Source of the DNA: Thalassomonas sp. M1454
GTDB lineage: Bacteria; Pseudomonadota; Gammaproteobacteria; Enterobacterales; Alteromonadaceae
Direction: 5' to 3'
Assembly: GCF_007097525.1 (NCBI RefSeq)
Contig: NZ_VKDD01000006.1
Span: forward strand, 217,100 to 281,099
Length of the DNA: 64,000 nucleotides
The notes below the pieces were generated by a model. That model searched no databases, had not been told where the DNA came from, and was given only the letters and a program-made list of their open reading frames with translations. Each line of letters begins with the position of its first letter. Positions within the stretch are counted from its first letter, which is position 1. A program made the position numbers and the translations under genes. Positions 52,930-62,347 of this stretch are shown one piece after another.

Positions 52930-53532
52930 ATGAAAAAACTTACAGCAGTATTGCCTCTGATAATTGCTTCAAGCTTTTACTCAACGGCTAGTTTAGCCGA
53001 ATCACCGAGCTGGAATAAAGTTGAACAATCATATGTAATGATGGATGTAGATAAAACGGATATCGAGGCATCTGGATATGCAGTTAACATTTCAAAACTA
53101 GTATCAGATAATATTTTCGCTGTAGGTGGATATTTACAAGTAAGAGACGACATCAAAGTTGAAGGTAATACTGTACATTTAGAATATTATACGGCGAATT
53201 TTGGTTTGGGATACAGGTCTGAAATCTTTAAAGATACAGACATATTTGTAACTGCAGAGTACGTTATTGCAGATTTAGAGGCGAGATTTGCAGCAAATAG
53301 TGAATCGGTTGATGATTCTGGCTATGCATTAAGCACAGGTTTTCGTTCGATGATTATTGATGATTTAGAAGCAAATGTTGAAATGCGCTCAACCACTATT
53401 GATGATGAAACTGATACCCAGTTCGGTGCAGGAATTGAATACTTTGTAACCGAAAACCTTTCAATCGGCTTAAATCATTTAACTAGCGATGACTTCGACA
53501 CAACAAAGCTATCGGTTAGCATAAACTTTTAA
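52930..53532 (+). CDS. Small outer-membrane beta-barrel protein
   Basis: A 200-residue protein with a signal peptide (LTAVLPLIIASSFYSTASLA, cleavage after LAES or SLA). The mature part has eight or so amphipathic strands and ends KLSVSINF, with the C-terminal phenylalanine expected for BAM-assembled barrels. The strands alternate with acidic turns (DDETDTQ, SDDFDTT). The size and pattern match small 8-stranded OmpX/OmpA-barrel-like or porin-family proteins. I cannot name a closer family. AAGGA stands before the ATG and a strong terminator after the stop. Confidence 0.8.
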   Translation: MKKLTAVLPLIIASSFYSTASLAESPSWNKVEQSYVMMDVDKTDIEASGYAVNISKLVSDNIFAVGGYLQVRDDIKVEGNTVHLEYYTANFGLGYRSEIFKDTDIFVTAEYVIADLEARFAANSESVDDSGYALSTGFRSMIIDDLEANVEMRSTTIDDETDTQFGAGIEYFVTENLSIGLNHLTSDDFDTTKLSVSINF

Positions 53533-53543
53533 TAAAAACCTTT

Positions 53544-53576
53544 ATTCATGCTAAATAATTGTTATTTAGCATGAAT
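53544..53576 (+). terminator. Terminator of the small outer-membrane protein gene
   Basis: A perfect 14-bp inverted repeat TTCATGCTAAATAA (53545-53558), loop TTG, and complement (53562-53575), then TTATAAAATTT. It starts 12 bases after the stop codon. Confidence 0.75.
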
Positions 53577-53676
53577 TTATAAAATTTAATAAAGCCTATT
53601 AATATAGTACTCCTAAGATCTGCTCTAGCCCAGAATCCCCTCCTTCATCCAACAATAATTATATTGAAAGTTCCCC

Positions 53677-55326
53677 CTATCGAGGTTGGTCAACCTTAAT
53701 TTCTGCAGGGCTAATAACATAAATATCTTCAGCATAGAAACTTTCACTACTTGCTTGTTGCCACCACTGACTCCAAGCACCACAATCATATTTATCATCG
53801 AGTAAACTTTTATGACCAAGAGGTTTAACGAGTCCGCCAGTAGACATAAGTAGCCCATAAGGTGTACGACGTTTTAGCATGTTAGGCGTTAGTTTTGCTG
53901 GGTCATCTAAGCCCATACTACCAACTAATTCATAAAAGCTTTCTAAAGTGTTGTGATGAAAGTTACGTACACGGTCACTTTTCTCTTCGATATTAATAGC
54001 TTTACCGCGAACAGGGTCTTGCGTAGCAATTCCGGTAGGACAAAGGTTGGTATTACAATGCTTAGTTTGAATACAACCAATAGCCATCATCATTGTTCTA
54101 GCTGCATTCACGGTGTCAGCACCAATGGCAATTTTAGATAATAAATCAAAGCTTGATGCGGTGATCCCTGAGGCAATAATTCTAATTTTATCGCGCAGGC
54201 CTATACCAACAAGAGCATTATCAATAATACTAACCCCTTCAAGACAGGTAACACCAAGCCGGTTAGCAAACTCTATAGGTGCCGCTCCAGTTCCCCCTTC
54301 GGCACCATCAACGGTAATAAAGTCAGGCGTGATCCCAGTTTCTAGCATAGCTTTACAAATACCAAGGAATTCGACTGGATTACCAAGACACAATTTAAAG
54401 CCAATAGGCTTACCTTTACTTAACTCTCGTAGCGTTTTAACAAAATTTAAAAGCGCTAGCGGTGTTGTACACTCAGGATTTATAGCCGGAGAAATACAGT
54501 CCTTATCTTTGGCAATATGACGAATAGCAGCGATTTCATCGGTTATCTTAGCCGCAGGTAGCACTCCACCATGGCCAGGTTTAGCGCCTTGACTCAGCTT
54601 TATTTCTATCATTTTTACTTGTGGATTATTAGCTTTTTCAGCAAACCTATCAGGACAAAAATTACCAGCCTCATCTCGACAGCCAAAAAAACCAGAGCCA
54701 ATTTGCCACACTAAATCACCACCATGCTTTAAGTGATAAGGACTTATCCCCCCTTCACCCGTATTATGATAACAACCAGCTTTTTTGGCGCCTAAGTTTA
54801 ATGCCTCAATAGCATTTGCACTTAAAGAGCCGAAACTCATTGCAGAGATATTTAAATAAGAGGCAGTGAAAGGCTGCAAACAATCAGGACCGCCAAAAGT
54901 AACAGTTTTAGCAACTTCGGATGCATCTTTAGGACTCATCGAGTGCATTAAACTAAGATAATTATTTTCAATTAAATTTCGCTGCGTACCAAAAGCAACA
55001 GTATCTCTAACATTTTTAGCGCGCTGATATACTAGTGATCTTTGCTCTCGGTTAAACGGCCTTTCTTCGGTGTCATTAGCAATAAAGTATTGTTGAATTT
55101 CAACGCGATATGATTCAAGAAAATAGCGAATATAAGCAACAACAGGATATAAACGGTTTAGCGTATGCTTACTATAATTAAGGTCGTAATAGCCAACAAT
55201 TGTATAAGCTAAAGTGGCAGCAAAAAATATTACTTCAAAAATTTCTACATTATTGACTAACAAGGTTAGCGAAAGAATATTGCCGACTGTGGCAATAAAC
55301 CAGTAGACTTTTTGCATTATGGTCAT
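53677..55326 (-). CDS. Membrane-anchored FMN-binding glutamate synthase family protein
   Basis: A 549-residue protein with two N-terminal hydrophobic helices (about 5-22 and 28-45) followed by a GltB central FMN domain. Signatures include FGGPDCLQPF, MSFGSLSANAIEALN, NTGEGGISPYH, and the FMN site TVDGAEGGTGAAPIEFANRLG. The 3Fe-4S cysteine cluster is GCIQTKHCNTNLCPTGIATQDP. It lacks the amidotransferase and C-terminal domains of true GltB. The reaction is unknown; it may be a glutamate synthase-related oxidoreductase at the inner membrane. No gltD partner is adjacent. Confidence 0.88.
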   Translation of the reverse strand: MTIMQKVYWFIATVGNILSLTLLVNNVEIFEVIFFAATLAYTIVGYYDLNYSKHTLNRLYPVVAYIRYFLESYRVEIQQYFIANDTEERPFNREQRSLVYQRAKNVRDTVAFGTQRNLIENNYLSLMHSMSPKDASEVAKTVTFGGPDCLQPFTASYLNISAMSFGSLSANAIEALNLGAKKAGCYHNTGEGGISPYHLKHGGDLVWQIGSGFFGCRDEAGNFCPDRFAEKANNPQVKMIEIKLSQGAKPGHGGVLPAAKITDEIAAIRHIAKDKDCISPAINPECTTPLALLNFVKTLRELSKGKPIGFKLCLGNPVEFLGICKAMLETGITPDFITVDGAEGGTGAAPIEFANRLGVTCLEGVSIIDNALVGIGLRDKIRIIASGITASSFDLLSKIAIGADTVNAARTMMMAIGCIQTKHCNTNLCPTGIATQDPVRGKAINIEEKSDRVRNFHHNTLESFYELVGSMGLDDPAKLTPNMLKRRTPYGLLMSTGGLVKPLGHKSLLDDKYDCGAWSQWWQQASSESFYAEDIYVISPAEIKVDQPR

Positions 55327-55404
55327 AGATACCTCAACGAAATTAAATTCATTTCAAATAATTAATAAAGAGTATAGAAAACAAATAGATATTTACAAAT
55401 CATA

Positions 55405-55440
55405 AAAATAAAAAAGTCAGCTATTTACCTAGCTGACTTT
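55405..55440 (-). terminator. Terminator after the PhoH-family gene
   Basis: AAAGTCAGCTA, a 6-base loop, then TAGCTGACTTT. On the minus strand a T run follows (plus-strand A at 55407-55415). It lies about 30 bases after the stop at 55472. Confidence 0.85.
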
Positions 55441-55471
55441 CATAAATACAACAATTGAAGCTGATTAATCG

Positions 55472-56854
55472 TTAAAGATTTTCCTCTGCAAAAGCGGCAA
55501 GAGAACTTCGCACTACACCATTTAGATTAACCGTTGCACTACCTGGGTAGTCTTTAAATCGTTCAACAATAAAAGTTAAACCGGAAGTAAGTGCCGTTAA
55601 GTAGTTACTATCAATTTGCGCCAAGTTACCTGAACAGACAATTTTAGTACCTTCACCACAACGAGTGATAATAGTTTTTAATTGCGCGGCTGTTAAGTTT
55701 TGCGCTTCATCAAGCAATACAATGGCATTTTGAATACTACGACCGCGCATAAAGTTTACTGATTTAAATTGAATATTGGCTTTTTCAATAATGTAATTCA
55801 TGCTACCAGACATACTTTCATCTTGCTTGTGTAACACTTCAAGCGAATCGGTAATAGCGGCAAGCCAAGGTGCCATTTTCTCTTCTTCGGTACCTGGTAA
55901 AAAGCCTATAGACTCTGCCAACTCAGGCGTAGAGCGAGTAACTATAACTTTGTCATAAACGCCTCGTTCAACTACCATCTCAAGTGCAGTAGCTAAAGCA
56001 AGTAAGGTTTTACCACAACCAGCGGGACCAGTTAAAATAACTAAATCGATATCAGGATCGAGCAAGGCATCCATCGCCATACCTTGGTAAATATTTTTTG
56101 GATGTATACCCCATGCATTTCGGCCCATTAAACGCTCATGACCTAAATCCATCACCGACATTTTATCGTTTTCTACGCCAACAATTTTTCCGGCAAAGGT
56201 TTCATCTTCATCAATTAAATATTCGTTAAGAAAAGCGGCAGGGATAAGGTCTCTATCCATTATATGTTGAGTGTAACGGCCCGTAGTTTCACTTTCACAG
56301 TTTTTGACTTTCTGCCAAAAATCGCCTTCAAACTTATGATAGCCCTTAGTTAAAAATTTAATATCATCAACTAATTGGTCAGTACGGTAATCTTCAACAA
56401 ACTTTAAACCCGCACCTTTACCTTTAAGGCGCATATTTATATCTTTGGTGACTAACACCACCCGTTTATCTTGGCGCTCTCTTTGTAAATGCAATGCTGT
56501 TTGAATGATACGGTTATCATTTTCATTTTTAGATAAACCGCCAATTTCTTGCTCAAGTGAGAAATCGTTAAAAATAGAGATATGCCCGGGAGTGACTTGG
56601 CTTTCATTAGTATTAGGTAATTGAACTCCGGCAAGAACTTGTTCTGGGGTAGCATTTGAAAGCAAATCCTCAAGTGCCCTAATGGCAACACGAGCATCAC
56701 GACTTACATCTTTGTTTCTATCTTTGATACTGTCTAACTCTTCTAAGACAGTCATTGGAATCACTACGTCATGTTCTTGAAATGACAAAAAGGCAAAAGG
56801 TTCGTGCAGTAGAATATTGGTGTCGAGTACGTAAATCGTGCTTTCTTCATTCAT
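55472..56854 (-). CDS. PIN domain-PhoH family ATPase
   Basis: A 460-residue protein with an N-terminal PIN nuclease domain (IYVLDTNILLHEPFAF, VIPMTVLEELD, DNRIIQTAL) and a C-terminal PhoH-type ATPase. Walker A is GPAGCGKTLLAL near residues 274-282, and the Walker B-like segment is IVLLDEAQNLT. This is the YlaK/PhoH2-type arrangement, which acts as an RNA helicase and RNase in studied examples. The acidic PIN residues D11 and D43-type positions are present. A strong terminator follows; the region upstream is a 390-base gap before rapA. Confidence 0.94.
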   Translation of the reverse strand: MNEESTIYVLDTNILLHEPFAFLSFQEHDVVIPMTVLEELDSIKDRNKDVSRDARVAIRALEDLLSNATPEQVLAGVQLPNTNESQVTPGHISIFNDFSLEQEIGGLSKNENDNRIIQTALHLQRERQDKRVVLVTKDINMRLKGKGAGLKFVEDYRTDQLVDDIKFLTKGYHKFEGDFWQKVKNCESETTGRYTQHIMDRDLIPAAFLNEYLIDEDETFAGKIVGVENDKMSVMDLGHERLMGRNAWGIHPKNIYQGMAMDALLDPDIDLVILTGPAGCGKTLLALATALEMVVERGVYDKVIVTRSTPELAESIGFLPGTEEEKMAPWLAAITDSLEVLHKQDESMSGSMNYIIEKANIQFKSVNFMRGRSIQNAIVLLDEAQNLTAAQLKTIITRCGEGTKIVCSGNLAQIDSNYLTALTSGLTFIVERFKDYPGSATVNLNGVVRSSLAAFAEENL

Positions 56855-57247
56855 ATAAAATCCTATAGCGCTAGCTAACAGTGAGACGTTAAATAATTCG
56901 AGAGAGCATATGCATATTAAACAAAGCCAATGAGCTTTTAGGGCTTTGCATTAATACTATGTATGCCTACAAATCGTATTATTCGAATGGTATTTACTTT
57001 CCTTTAAATCCCTCTTTGGTAAACCCTTAACTCTAATCTGCCAGAATAATTTAAGACTAGCAAGTAACAATGAATGAATTTTTTTCACCATTAATTGATA
57101 TTTCGTTAGGCAATATTTTACATTCAATTCTATCCTTAATAATCATGTTAATTTTATACGTTTGATTTCATTTATTTAATGAAATCATTTGTATTAATCG
57201 TTACCATAGCGCCCCTTTGCGAGCCCGTGTATTTTTGGAGAGTGTTA
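56855..57247. other. Intergenic region between the PhoH gene and rapA
   Basis: About 390 AT-rich bases of divergent promoter. It contains one candidate small ORF (57070-57165) and a 7-bp CAAAGCC / GGCTTTG inverted repeat near 56924. Nothing else stands out. Confidence 0.5.
57070..57165 (+). CDS. Candidate 31-residue membrane peptide
   Basis: ATG to TGA encodes MNEFFSPLIDISLGN followed by a hydrophobic segment (ILHSILSLIIMLILYV). The segment could span the membrane once. No clear Shine-Dalgarno is present upstream, and no family is recognised. It is kept as a candidate only because it is a complete, plausible small-protein frame in an otherwise empty promoter region. Confidence 0.2.
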   Translation: MNEFFSPLIDISLGNILHSILSLIIMLILYV

Positions 57248-60160
57248 ATGTCGTTTTTTCTTGGCCAACGTTGGATTAGTGATAGTGAGTCAGATCAAGG
57301 ATTAGGAACTGTTGTTGCGGTTGAAGGACGGTTTGTTACTATATTATTTACTGCCACCGGTGAATCACGCCAATACGCGATGCAAGAAGCGCCATTAACT
57401 CGAGTTATCTTTAATGTCGGGGACACAGTTCCTTCACACGAAGGCTTTAGTGTATTAATTAGCGAAGTTAAAGAAAGCAATAATTTATATACCTATATCG
57501 GTACACGAACAGATACAGCTGAGCCAATCGCATTAAAAGAAATGCTACTCGATCACTTCATTAAATTTAATAAGCCACATGACCGCTTATTAAATGGCCA
57601 ATTTGATCGTCTCGATTGGTACCAACTACGTAAAAACTCTTTAAGCCAACAATTTAACCAACAGCAATCAGAACTAACCGGTTTAACGGGTGGGCGTGTA
57701 AGCTTAATCCCTCACCAATTATATATTGCTGAAGAAGTTGGTAAGCGTTTTGCGCCTCGTGTATTACTTGCCGATGAAGTTGGTTTAGGTAAAACCATTG
57801 AAGCAGGTTTAATTATTCATCAACAACTTGTTTCTGGCAGAGCTCAACGAGTATTAATTGCCGTTCCAGAATCTTTAATGCACCAATGGTTAGTTGAAAT
57901 GCTACGCCGATTTAACCTTAAATTTAGTATTTTTGATGAAGAGCGTTGCCAGCAATTTGGCGAAGACGAAAACCCATTTAGCAGTGAACAACTGGTTTTA
58001 GTTAACTTAGACTTTTTAGCGAATAGCCCAGAGCAATTTGAAAATATTGCTAGCGAAGATTGGGACTTAATGGTGGTAGATGAAGCCCATCATTTAGCTT
58101 GGTCGCAAGACAATCCAAGTATTGAATATCAATGTATTGAAATTTTAGCTGAGCATATCCCTGGCGTGTTATTACTAACCGCTACGCCAGATCAATTAGG
58201 TCATGAAAGCCACTTTGCTCGCCTGCGCTTACTAGACCCTAATCGTTTTTATAATTACCAAGAGTTCATTAAAGAAGAAGAGCAATATGGCGACGTTGCC
58301 GATGCTGCAAATTCTATATTATCTGGCGATAACCTTAATGATGAACAACAAAATGCACTTACAAATTTACTTAGTGAGTCTGATATCTCGGCAAGTATTA
58401 GTTGCTTAAATAGCTACACCATTAGCGATGAAGATAAAGAGCAAACACGTAAAGAGTTATTGTCACAATTATTAGACCGTCATGGCACGGGTCGCATTTT
58501 ATTTAGAAACTCACGTAACACCATAAAAGGTTTTCCAGAGCGTAAGTTATTAGCTACCGAATTGGAGCTGCCAGAGCAATACGAAGAAGAAATTCAAAAG
58601 TATATTGTTAGTGATGACGATGAAGTTTTATTAACCAGTGCCAAAAGTAAGTTAATTTTTACGCCTGAATGTTTATATCACTTAGACCATCAACAACAGC
58701 AGTGGGTTGACTTTGATCCACGCGTAGAGTTCCTTATCGATTTATTAAATGAAAACCGTCAGGAAAAAGTATTAGTTATTTGTGCCCAGGCACAGACGGC
58801 AAAAGATTTAGAAGAGGCGCTTAGAGTAAAAGAAGGTATTCGCGCTGCAGTATTCCATGAAGGCATGTCAATTTTTGAACGTGACAAAGCCGCAGCATAC
58901 TTTGCTCAAGAAGAAGAAAGTGCACAAGTATTACTTTGTTCTGAAATTGGCTCGGAAGGTCGTAACTTCCAATTCGCTCATCATTTAGTATTATTCGATT
59001 TACCACGTAATCCTGATTTATTAGAACAACGCATTGGTCGTTTAGATCGCATAGGTCAAACCGAAACGATTAAATTACATGTTCCTTACTTTGCTAACTC
59101 ACCACAGTCTTTATTACTAAATTGGTATAAAGAAGGTATGAATGCATTTGAACAAACCTGTGTTACTGCTCGTGCTATTTATGAAGAATTTGGCACAGCT
59201 ATAATGCAAACAGCACTGCAAGGTTTATGGCATCAACAAGCTATTAGCAATATCATCAGTGCAAGCCATGATTTACACGTTAAGTTGAAAACTGAGCTTG
59301 AACATGGTCGCGATAAATTACTCGAAATCCATTCATCAGGCCAAGGCAAAGCAGAGGCGATTGTCGCCGACATAGAAGAGTTAGATAATAAACCAGATCT
59401 TGCACAGTACATGTTTTCGGTATTTGATGTCTTTGGTTTAGAGCAAGACGACAAAGCAGATAACTCGATTGCCCTGCACCCAAGCGAGCATATGCTTAGC
59501 GCTAATTTCCCTAACTTACCAGAAGACGGTGCTACCGTAACCTTCGACCGTAATACCGCGTTAACCAACGAAAATTATCAGTTACTTACTTGGGATCACC
59601 CTATGGTAAGAGGCTCTATGGACTTAATTTTAAGTGATGAGATCGGTAATTCAAGCATTGGCATTTTGAAAAACCCTGCTCTACCTGTAGGAACATTCTT
59701 CATCGAATGTATATTTACTTTTGAAGCGATGGCACCTTCAGAGTTGCAGCTTGGCCGTTATTTACCAACAACACCTATTCGCGTGCTGTTAGATAAAAAT
59801 GGAAATAACTTATCAGCTAAAGTTGGCGAATCGGTCCTTGATAATCAACTGTCTCCGGTGAAAAAGCAAACAGGTATGCAACTAATTAAAGCACTTAAAG
59901 GTATGATCCCAGCTTTAGTTGAAAAAGCAGAAGGTTTTGCCACACAAGATGTATCTCAACTGCAGCAACAAGCTTTAACCTCAATGACAACAGCTCTTAA
60001 TGAGGAGCATGCTCGCTTAAGTGCGTTGGCAGCAATTAACCCTAATGTGCGTCAATCTGAATTAGACTTTATTATGCACCAACAACAAGAGTTAACGCAC
60101 TTTATTAATAATGCGCAAACTAAATTTGAAGCAATTCGCTTAATCGTTGTTAGCAATTAA
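57248..60160 (+). CDS. rapA: RNA polymerase recycling ATPase RapA
   Basis: A 970-residue SWI2/SNF2-type ATPase that releases stalled or post-termination RNA polymerase. The ATG at 57248 is chosen because GGAG lies 7 bases before it and the family start MSFFLGQRWISDSESDQGLGTVV follows; the longer frame adds 23 unlikely residues. The N-terminal Tudor-like domains lead to the helicase core: Walker A in LADEVGLGKTIEAGLII (about 174), DEAH in VVDEAHHLAW (about 277), and motif V/VI in SEIGSEGRNFQFAHHLV and QRIGRLDRIGQ. Its stop overlaps the rluA ATG. Confidence 0.97.
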   Translation: MSFFLGQRWISDSESDQGLGTVVAVEGRFVTILFTATGESRQYAMQEAPLTRVIFNVGDTVPSHEGFSVLISEVKESNNLYTYIGTRTDTAEPIALKEMLLDHFIKFNKPHDRLLNGQFDRLDWYQLRKNSLSQQFNQQQSELTGLTGGRVSLIPHQLYIAEEVGKRFAPRVLLADEVGLGKTIEAGLIIHQQLVSGRAQRVLIAVPESLMHQWLVEMLRRFNLKFSIFDEERCQQFGEDENPFSSEQLVLVNLDFLANSPEQFENIASEDWDLMVVDEAHHLAWSQDNPSIEYQCIEILAEHIPGVLLLTATPDQLGHESHFARLRLLDPNRFYNYQEFIKEEEQYGDVADAANSILSGDNLNDEQQNALTNLLSESDISASISCLNSYTISDEDKEQTRKELLSQLLDRHGTGRILFRNSRNTIKGFPERKLLATELELPEQYEEEIQKYIVSDDDEVLLTSAKSKLIFTPECLYHLDHQQQQWVDFDPRVEFLIDLLNENRQEKVLVICAQAQTAKDLEEALRVKEGIRAAVFHEGMSIFERDKAAAYFAQEEESAQVLLCSEIGSEGRNFQFAHHLVLFDLPRNPDLLEQRIGRLDRIGQTETIKLHVPYFANSPQSLLLNWYKEGMNAFEQTCVTARAIYEEFGTAIMQTALQGLWHQQAISNIISASHDLHVKLKTELEHGRDKLLEIHSSGQGKAEAIVADIEELDNKPDLAQYMFSVFDVFGLEQDDKADNSIALHPSEHMLSANFPNLPEDGATVTFDRNTALTNENYQLLTWDHPMVRGSMDLILSDEIGNSSIGILKNPALPVGTFFIECIFTFEAMAPSELQLGRYLPTTPIRVLLDKNGNNLSAKVGESVLDNQLSPVKKQTGMQLIKALKGMIPALVEKAEGFATQDVSQLQQQALTSMTTALNEEHARLSALAAINPNVRQSELDFIMHQQQELTHFINNAQTKFEAIRLIVVSN

Positions 60161-60828
60161 TGGCCGCTAATCCGGATTTTGTTTATGCCCCACCAATGTC
60201 ACCTTATCTAGATATTATTTATTTAGATAATGACATTGTGGTGCTTAATAAACCAAGCGGACTATTAACGGTAACTGGACGCCTACCAGAGCATCAAGAC
60301 TGTTTGCAAACTAGAGTAAATAGAGTCTTGCCTACTGCAACAATTGTGCACCGCTTAGATATGGCAACCTCTGGTGTTTTAATTATGGCGTTAAACAAAC
60401 CAAGCCATGTTGCCATTAGTCGCCAGTTACAATTACGACAAACAGAAAAATATTATATCGCCCGAGTTTTTGGGCAAGTAGCAGAGCCACAAGGTGAAAT
60501 TAATTTTCCACTGATTAGCGACTGGCCAAACAGACCAAAACAAATGGTATGCTTTGATACCGGTAAACAAGCAATTACCAACTACAAAGTATTATCTGGT
60601 GATCAGCAATCAACCTTAGTAGAGCTAAAACCAATTACTGGCCGTTCACACCAACTAAGGGTTCATATGCTAGAGCTTGGACATCCTATTTTAGGCGATC
60701 GATTATATGCTCATCAACAAGCACTAAAGATGAGTTCTCGGCTAACATTACACGCCAAGTTTCATAGTATTTTTCATCCAACTACAGGTGAAAAAATTGA
60801 CTTTGAAGTGGCCTGCCCATTTACCTAA
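60160..60828 (+). CDS. rluA: Dual-specificity rRNA/tRNA pseudouridine synthase RluA
   Basis: A 222-residue pseudouridine synthase modifying 23S rRNA U746 and tRNA U32 (E. coli numbering). The catalytic aspartate is in HRLDMATSGVLI (D about 66), with LNKPSGLLTVTGR before it and the family closers LKPITGRSHQLRVHM and HPILGDRLYA. No S4 domain is present, as expected for RluA. The ATG shares one base with the rapA stop (TAATG), so the two are translationally coupled; rapA-rluA adjacency is common in gammaproteobacteria. Confidence 0.96.
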   Translation: MAANPDFVYAPPMSPYLDIIYLDNDIVVLNKPSGLLTVTGRLPEHQDCLQTRVNRVLPTATIVHRLDMATSGVLIMALNKPSHVAISRQLQLRQTEKYYIARVFGQVAEPQGEINFPLISDWPNRPKQMVCFDTGKQAITNYKVLSGDQQSTLVELKPITGRSHQLRVHMLELGHPILGDRLYAHQQALKMSSRLTLHAKFHSIFHPTTGEKIDFEVACPFT

Positions 60829-60870
60829 AACTTTAATACCATCCATGGTGTTTCAATAATCTATTAGCGA

Positions 60871-61662
60871 CTATTTTTGACTAGTAATTAGCTCATACGC
60901 AGCCTGAATATCTTGCGCTTTTTGTTTAGCATCTTCCATTAACTCAGGAGGCAAACCTTTGGCAACTAGCTTATCAGGATGGTGTTGTGACATAAGTTTG
61001 CGATACGCTTTTTTAATCTCTTTTGCATCAGCATTAGGCGAAACCCCAAGCACTTTATAGGCATTTTCCAAATGCTGTTTTGCTTGTTGTGGCGAGTAAG
61101 AATTGCCCTGCTGATGAAATTGCTCGCCAGCAACAATTCGATCAAGCAACATGTCTAGTTCACGGCTTGAAATTCCCATACTGCGCGCGATTTTATGAAG
61201 GATTTCTCGTTCTTTAGGGTGTAAATCCCCATCAGCAAAAGCGGCTTGAATTTGAATTTCAATAAACATTTGAATCAAATCATGACGACCAAAACAAGAT
61301 CGCTTTAACTCTTGCAATTGTTTAGCCAATGAAAACTCAGCACTTTTACCTTGGCTAAATGCATTTTGCGCCAAGGTTACCATTTCTTGGTTTAAACCCC
61401 ATTTGCGCATGGCTTGTTTGGCAAACGCTATTTCATCTTCACTCACACGACCACTGGCTTTGGCAATATGGCCCATAATTGAAAAGGTTGCGCGAAAATA
61501 TGATTGCTGCCTTTGCTGGGCATTTTCTTGATTAAAGGCTTGAAAATCAATACCTAAACCGACATCGAACTTATGTCCAAGCCAACAACCAAATAAAGCC
61601 CCTATCGGTCCGCCAGCCATAAAGCCAAGCAAGAAGCCTAAAATTTTACCCCAAATTCGCAT
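60871..61662 (-). CDS. djlA: DnaJ-like co-chaperone DjlA
   Basis: A 263-residue inner-membrane-anchored J-protein. An N-terminal glycine-rich helix (ILGFLLGFMAGGPIGALFGCWLG) is followed by a TerB-like helical domain (about 50-170). A C-terminal J domain carries HHPDK near residue 226-230 (KAYRKLMSQHHPDKL). DjlA stimulates DnaK and affects capsule/envelope signalling in E. coli. It lies one base after murU in the amgK-murU-djlA unit, convergent with rluA. Confidence 0.96.
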   Translation of the reverse strand: MRIWGKILGFLLGFMAGGPIGALFGCWLGHKFDVGLGIDFQAFNQENAQQRQQSYFRATFSIMGHIAKASGRVSEDEIAFAKQAMRKWGLNQEMVTLAQNAFSQGKSAEFSLAKQLQELKRSCFGRHDLIQMFIEIQIQAAFADGDLHPKEREILHKIARSMGISSRELDMLLDRIVAGEQFHQQGNSYSPQQAKQHLENAYKVLGVSPNADAKEIKKAYRKLMSQHHPDKLVAKGLPPELMEDAKQKAQDIQAAYELITSQK

Positions 61663-61663
61663 G

Positions 61664-62347
61664 TTATGTTTCCGTCAACTGTTTGTTTATTTGCTCCAAG
61701 CGCTGTGGAGTACCAATATCACTCCACACCCCAGAATAACGCGTACCTGAGATAGAACCTTGTTCCATTGCTTTAATTAAGATGGGAGCGAGTGGCGCTT
61801 TTTCAATAGCCAAGCCTGCAAATAATTTAGGATGATATACCCCCAAACCAGAGTATGTAAACTTTTCATTTGCTTGCGCTAATTTACTATCAAAAGTAAG
61901 TGTTTTGCCATTAAAGCCAAAATCACCGGCTAAATTATGCTCTGGATTTTTAACTAAGATTAAGTGCGCTAACTCAAACGATTGCAGCTTGGGCAACTGA
62001 GCAAAGTTAAAATCACAATATATATCGCCATTAACCAAAACAAATGGTTCGTCGCCAAGTAAAGGCAAAGCTTTAACAATACCGCCAGCAGTTTCTAGTG
62101 CACCATCGCCCTCAGCTGAGTAAACGATATTTACACCAAACTTTTTGCCATCACCAAAATATTGTTCAATTTGTTCACCAAGCCACGCATGGTTAATAAC
62201 AATATCAGTGATACCTGCTTGTTTTAAGTTACGTAGATGATGTTCAATCAAGGGCACACCGGCAACTTTTAATAAGGGCTTAGGACAAGTATCGGTAAGA
62301 GGTTTCATCCGCTCGCCGCGACCTGCAGCTAATATCATTGCTTTCAC
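61664..62347 (-). CDS. murU: N-acetylmuramate alpha-1-phosphate uridylyltransferase MurU
   Basis: A 227-residue sugar-1-phosphate nucleotidyltransferase with the N-terminal loop MKAMILAAGRGERMKPLTDTCPKPLL. In Pseudomonas MurU makes UDP-MurNAc from MurNAc-1-phosphate in the cell-wall recycling route that bypasses de novo MurA/MurB synthesis. The start codon is GTG at 62347, matching the family N-terminus and giving a GTGA overlap with the amgK stop. A mannose-1-phosphate guanylyltransferase is the usual annotation alternative; the amgK-murU-djlA neighbourhood favours MurU. Confidence 0.9.
   Translation of the reverse strand: MKAMILAAGRGERMKPLTDTCPKPLLKVAGVPLIEHHLRNLKQAGITDIVINHAWLGEQIEQYFGDGKKFGVNIVYSAEGDGALETAGGIVKALPLLGDEPFVLVNGDIYCDFNFAQLPKLQSFELAHLILVKNPEHNLAGDFGFNGKTLTFDSKLAQANEKFTYSGLGVYHPKLFAGLAIEKAPLAPILIKAMEQGSISGTRYSGVWSDIGTPQRLEQINKQLTET

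Noticed and set aside
53625-53858. 77-residue minus-strand ORF near the glutamate-synthase-like gene
   Set aside because: Lies in another frame of the larger gene's 3' end and has no ribosome binding site.
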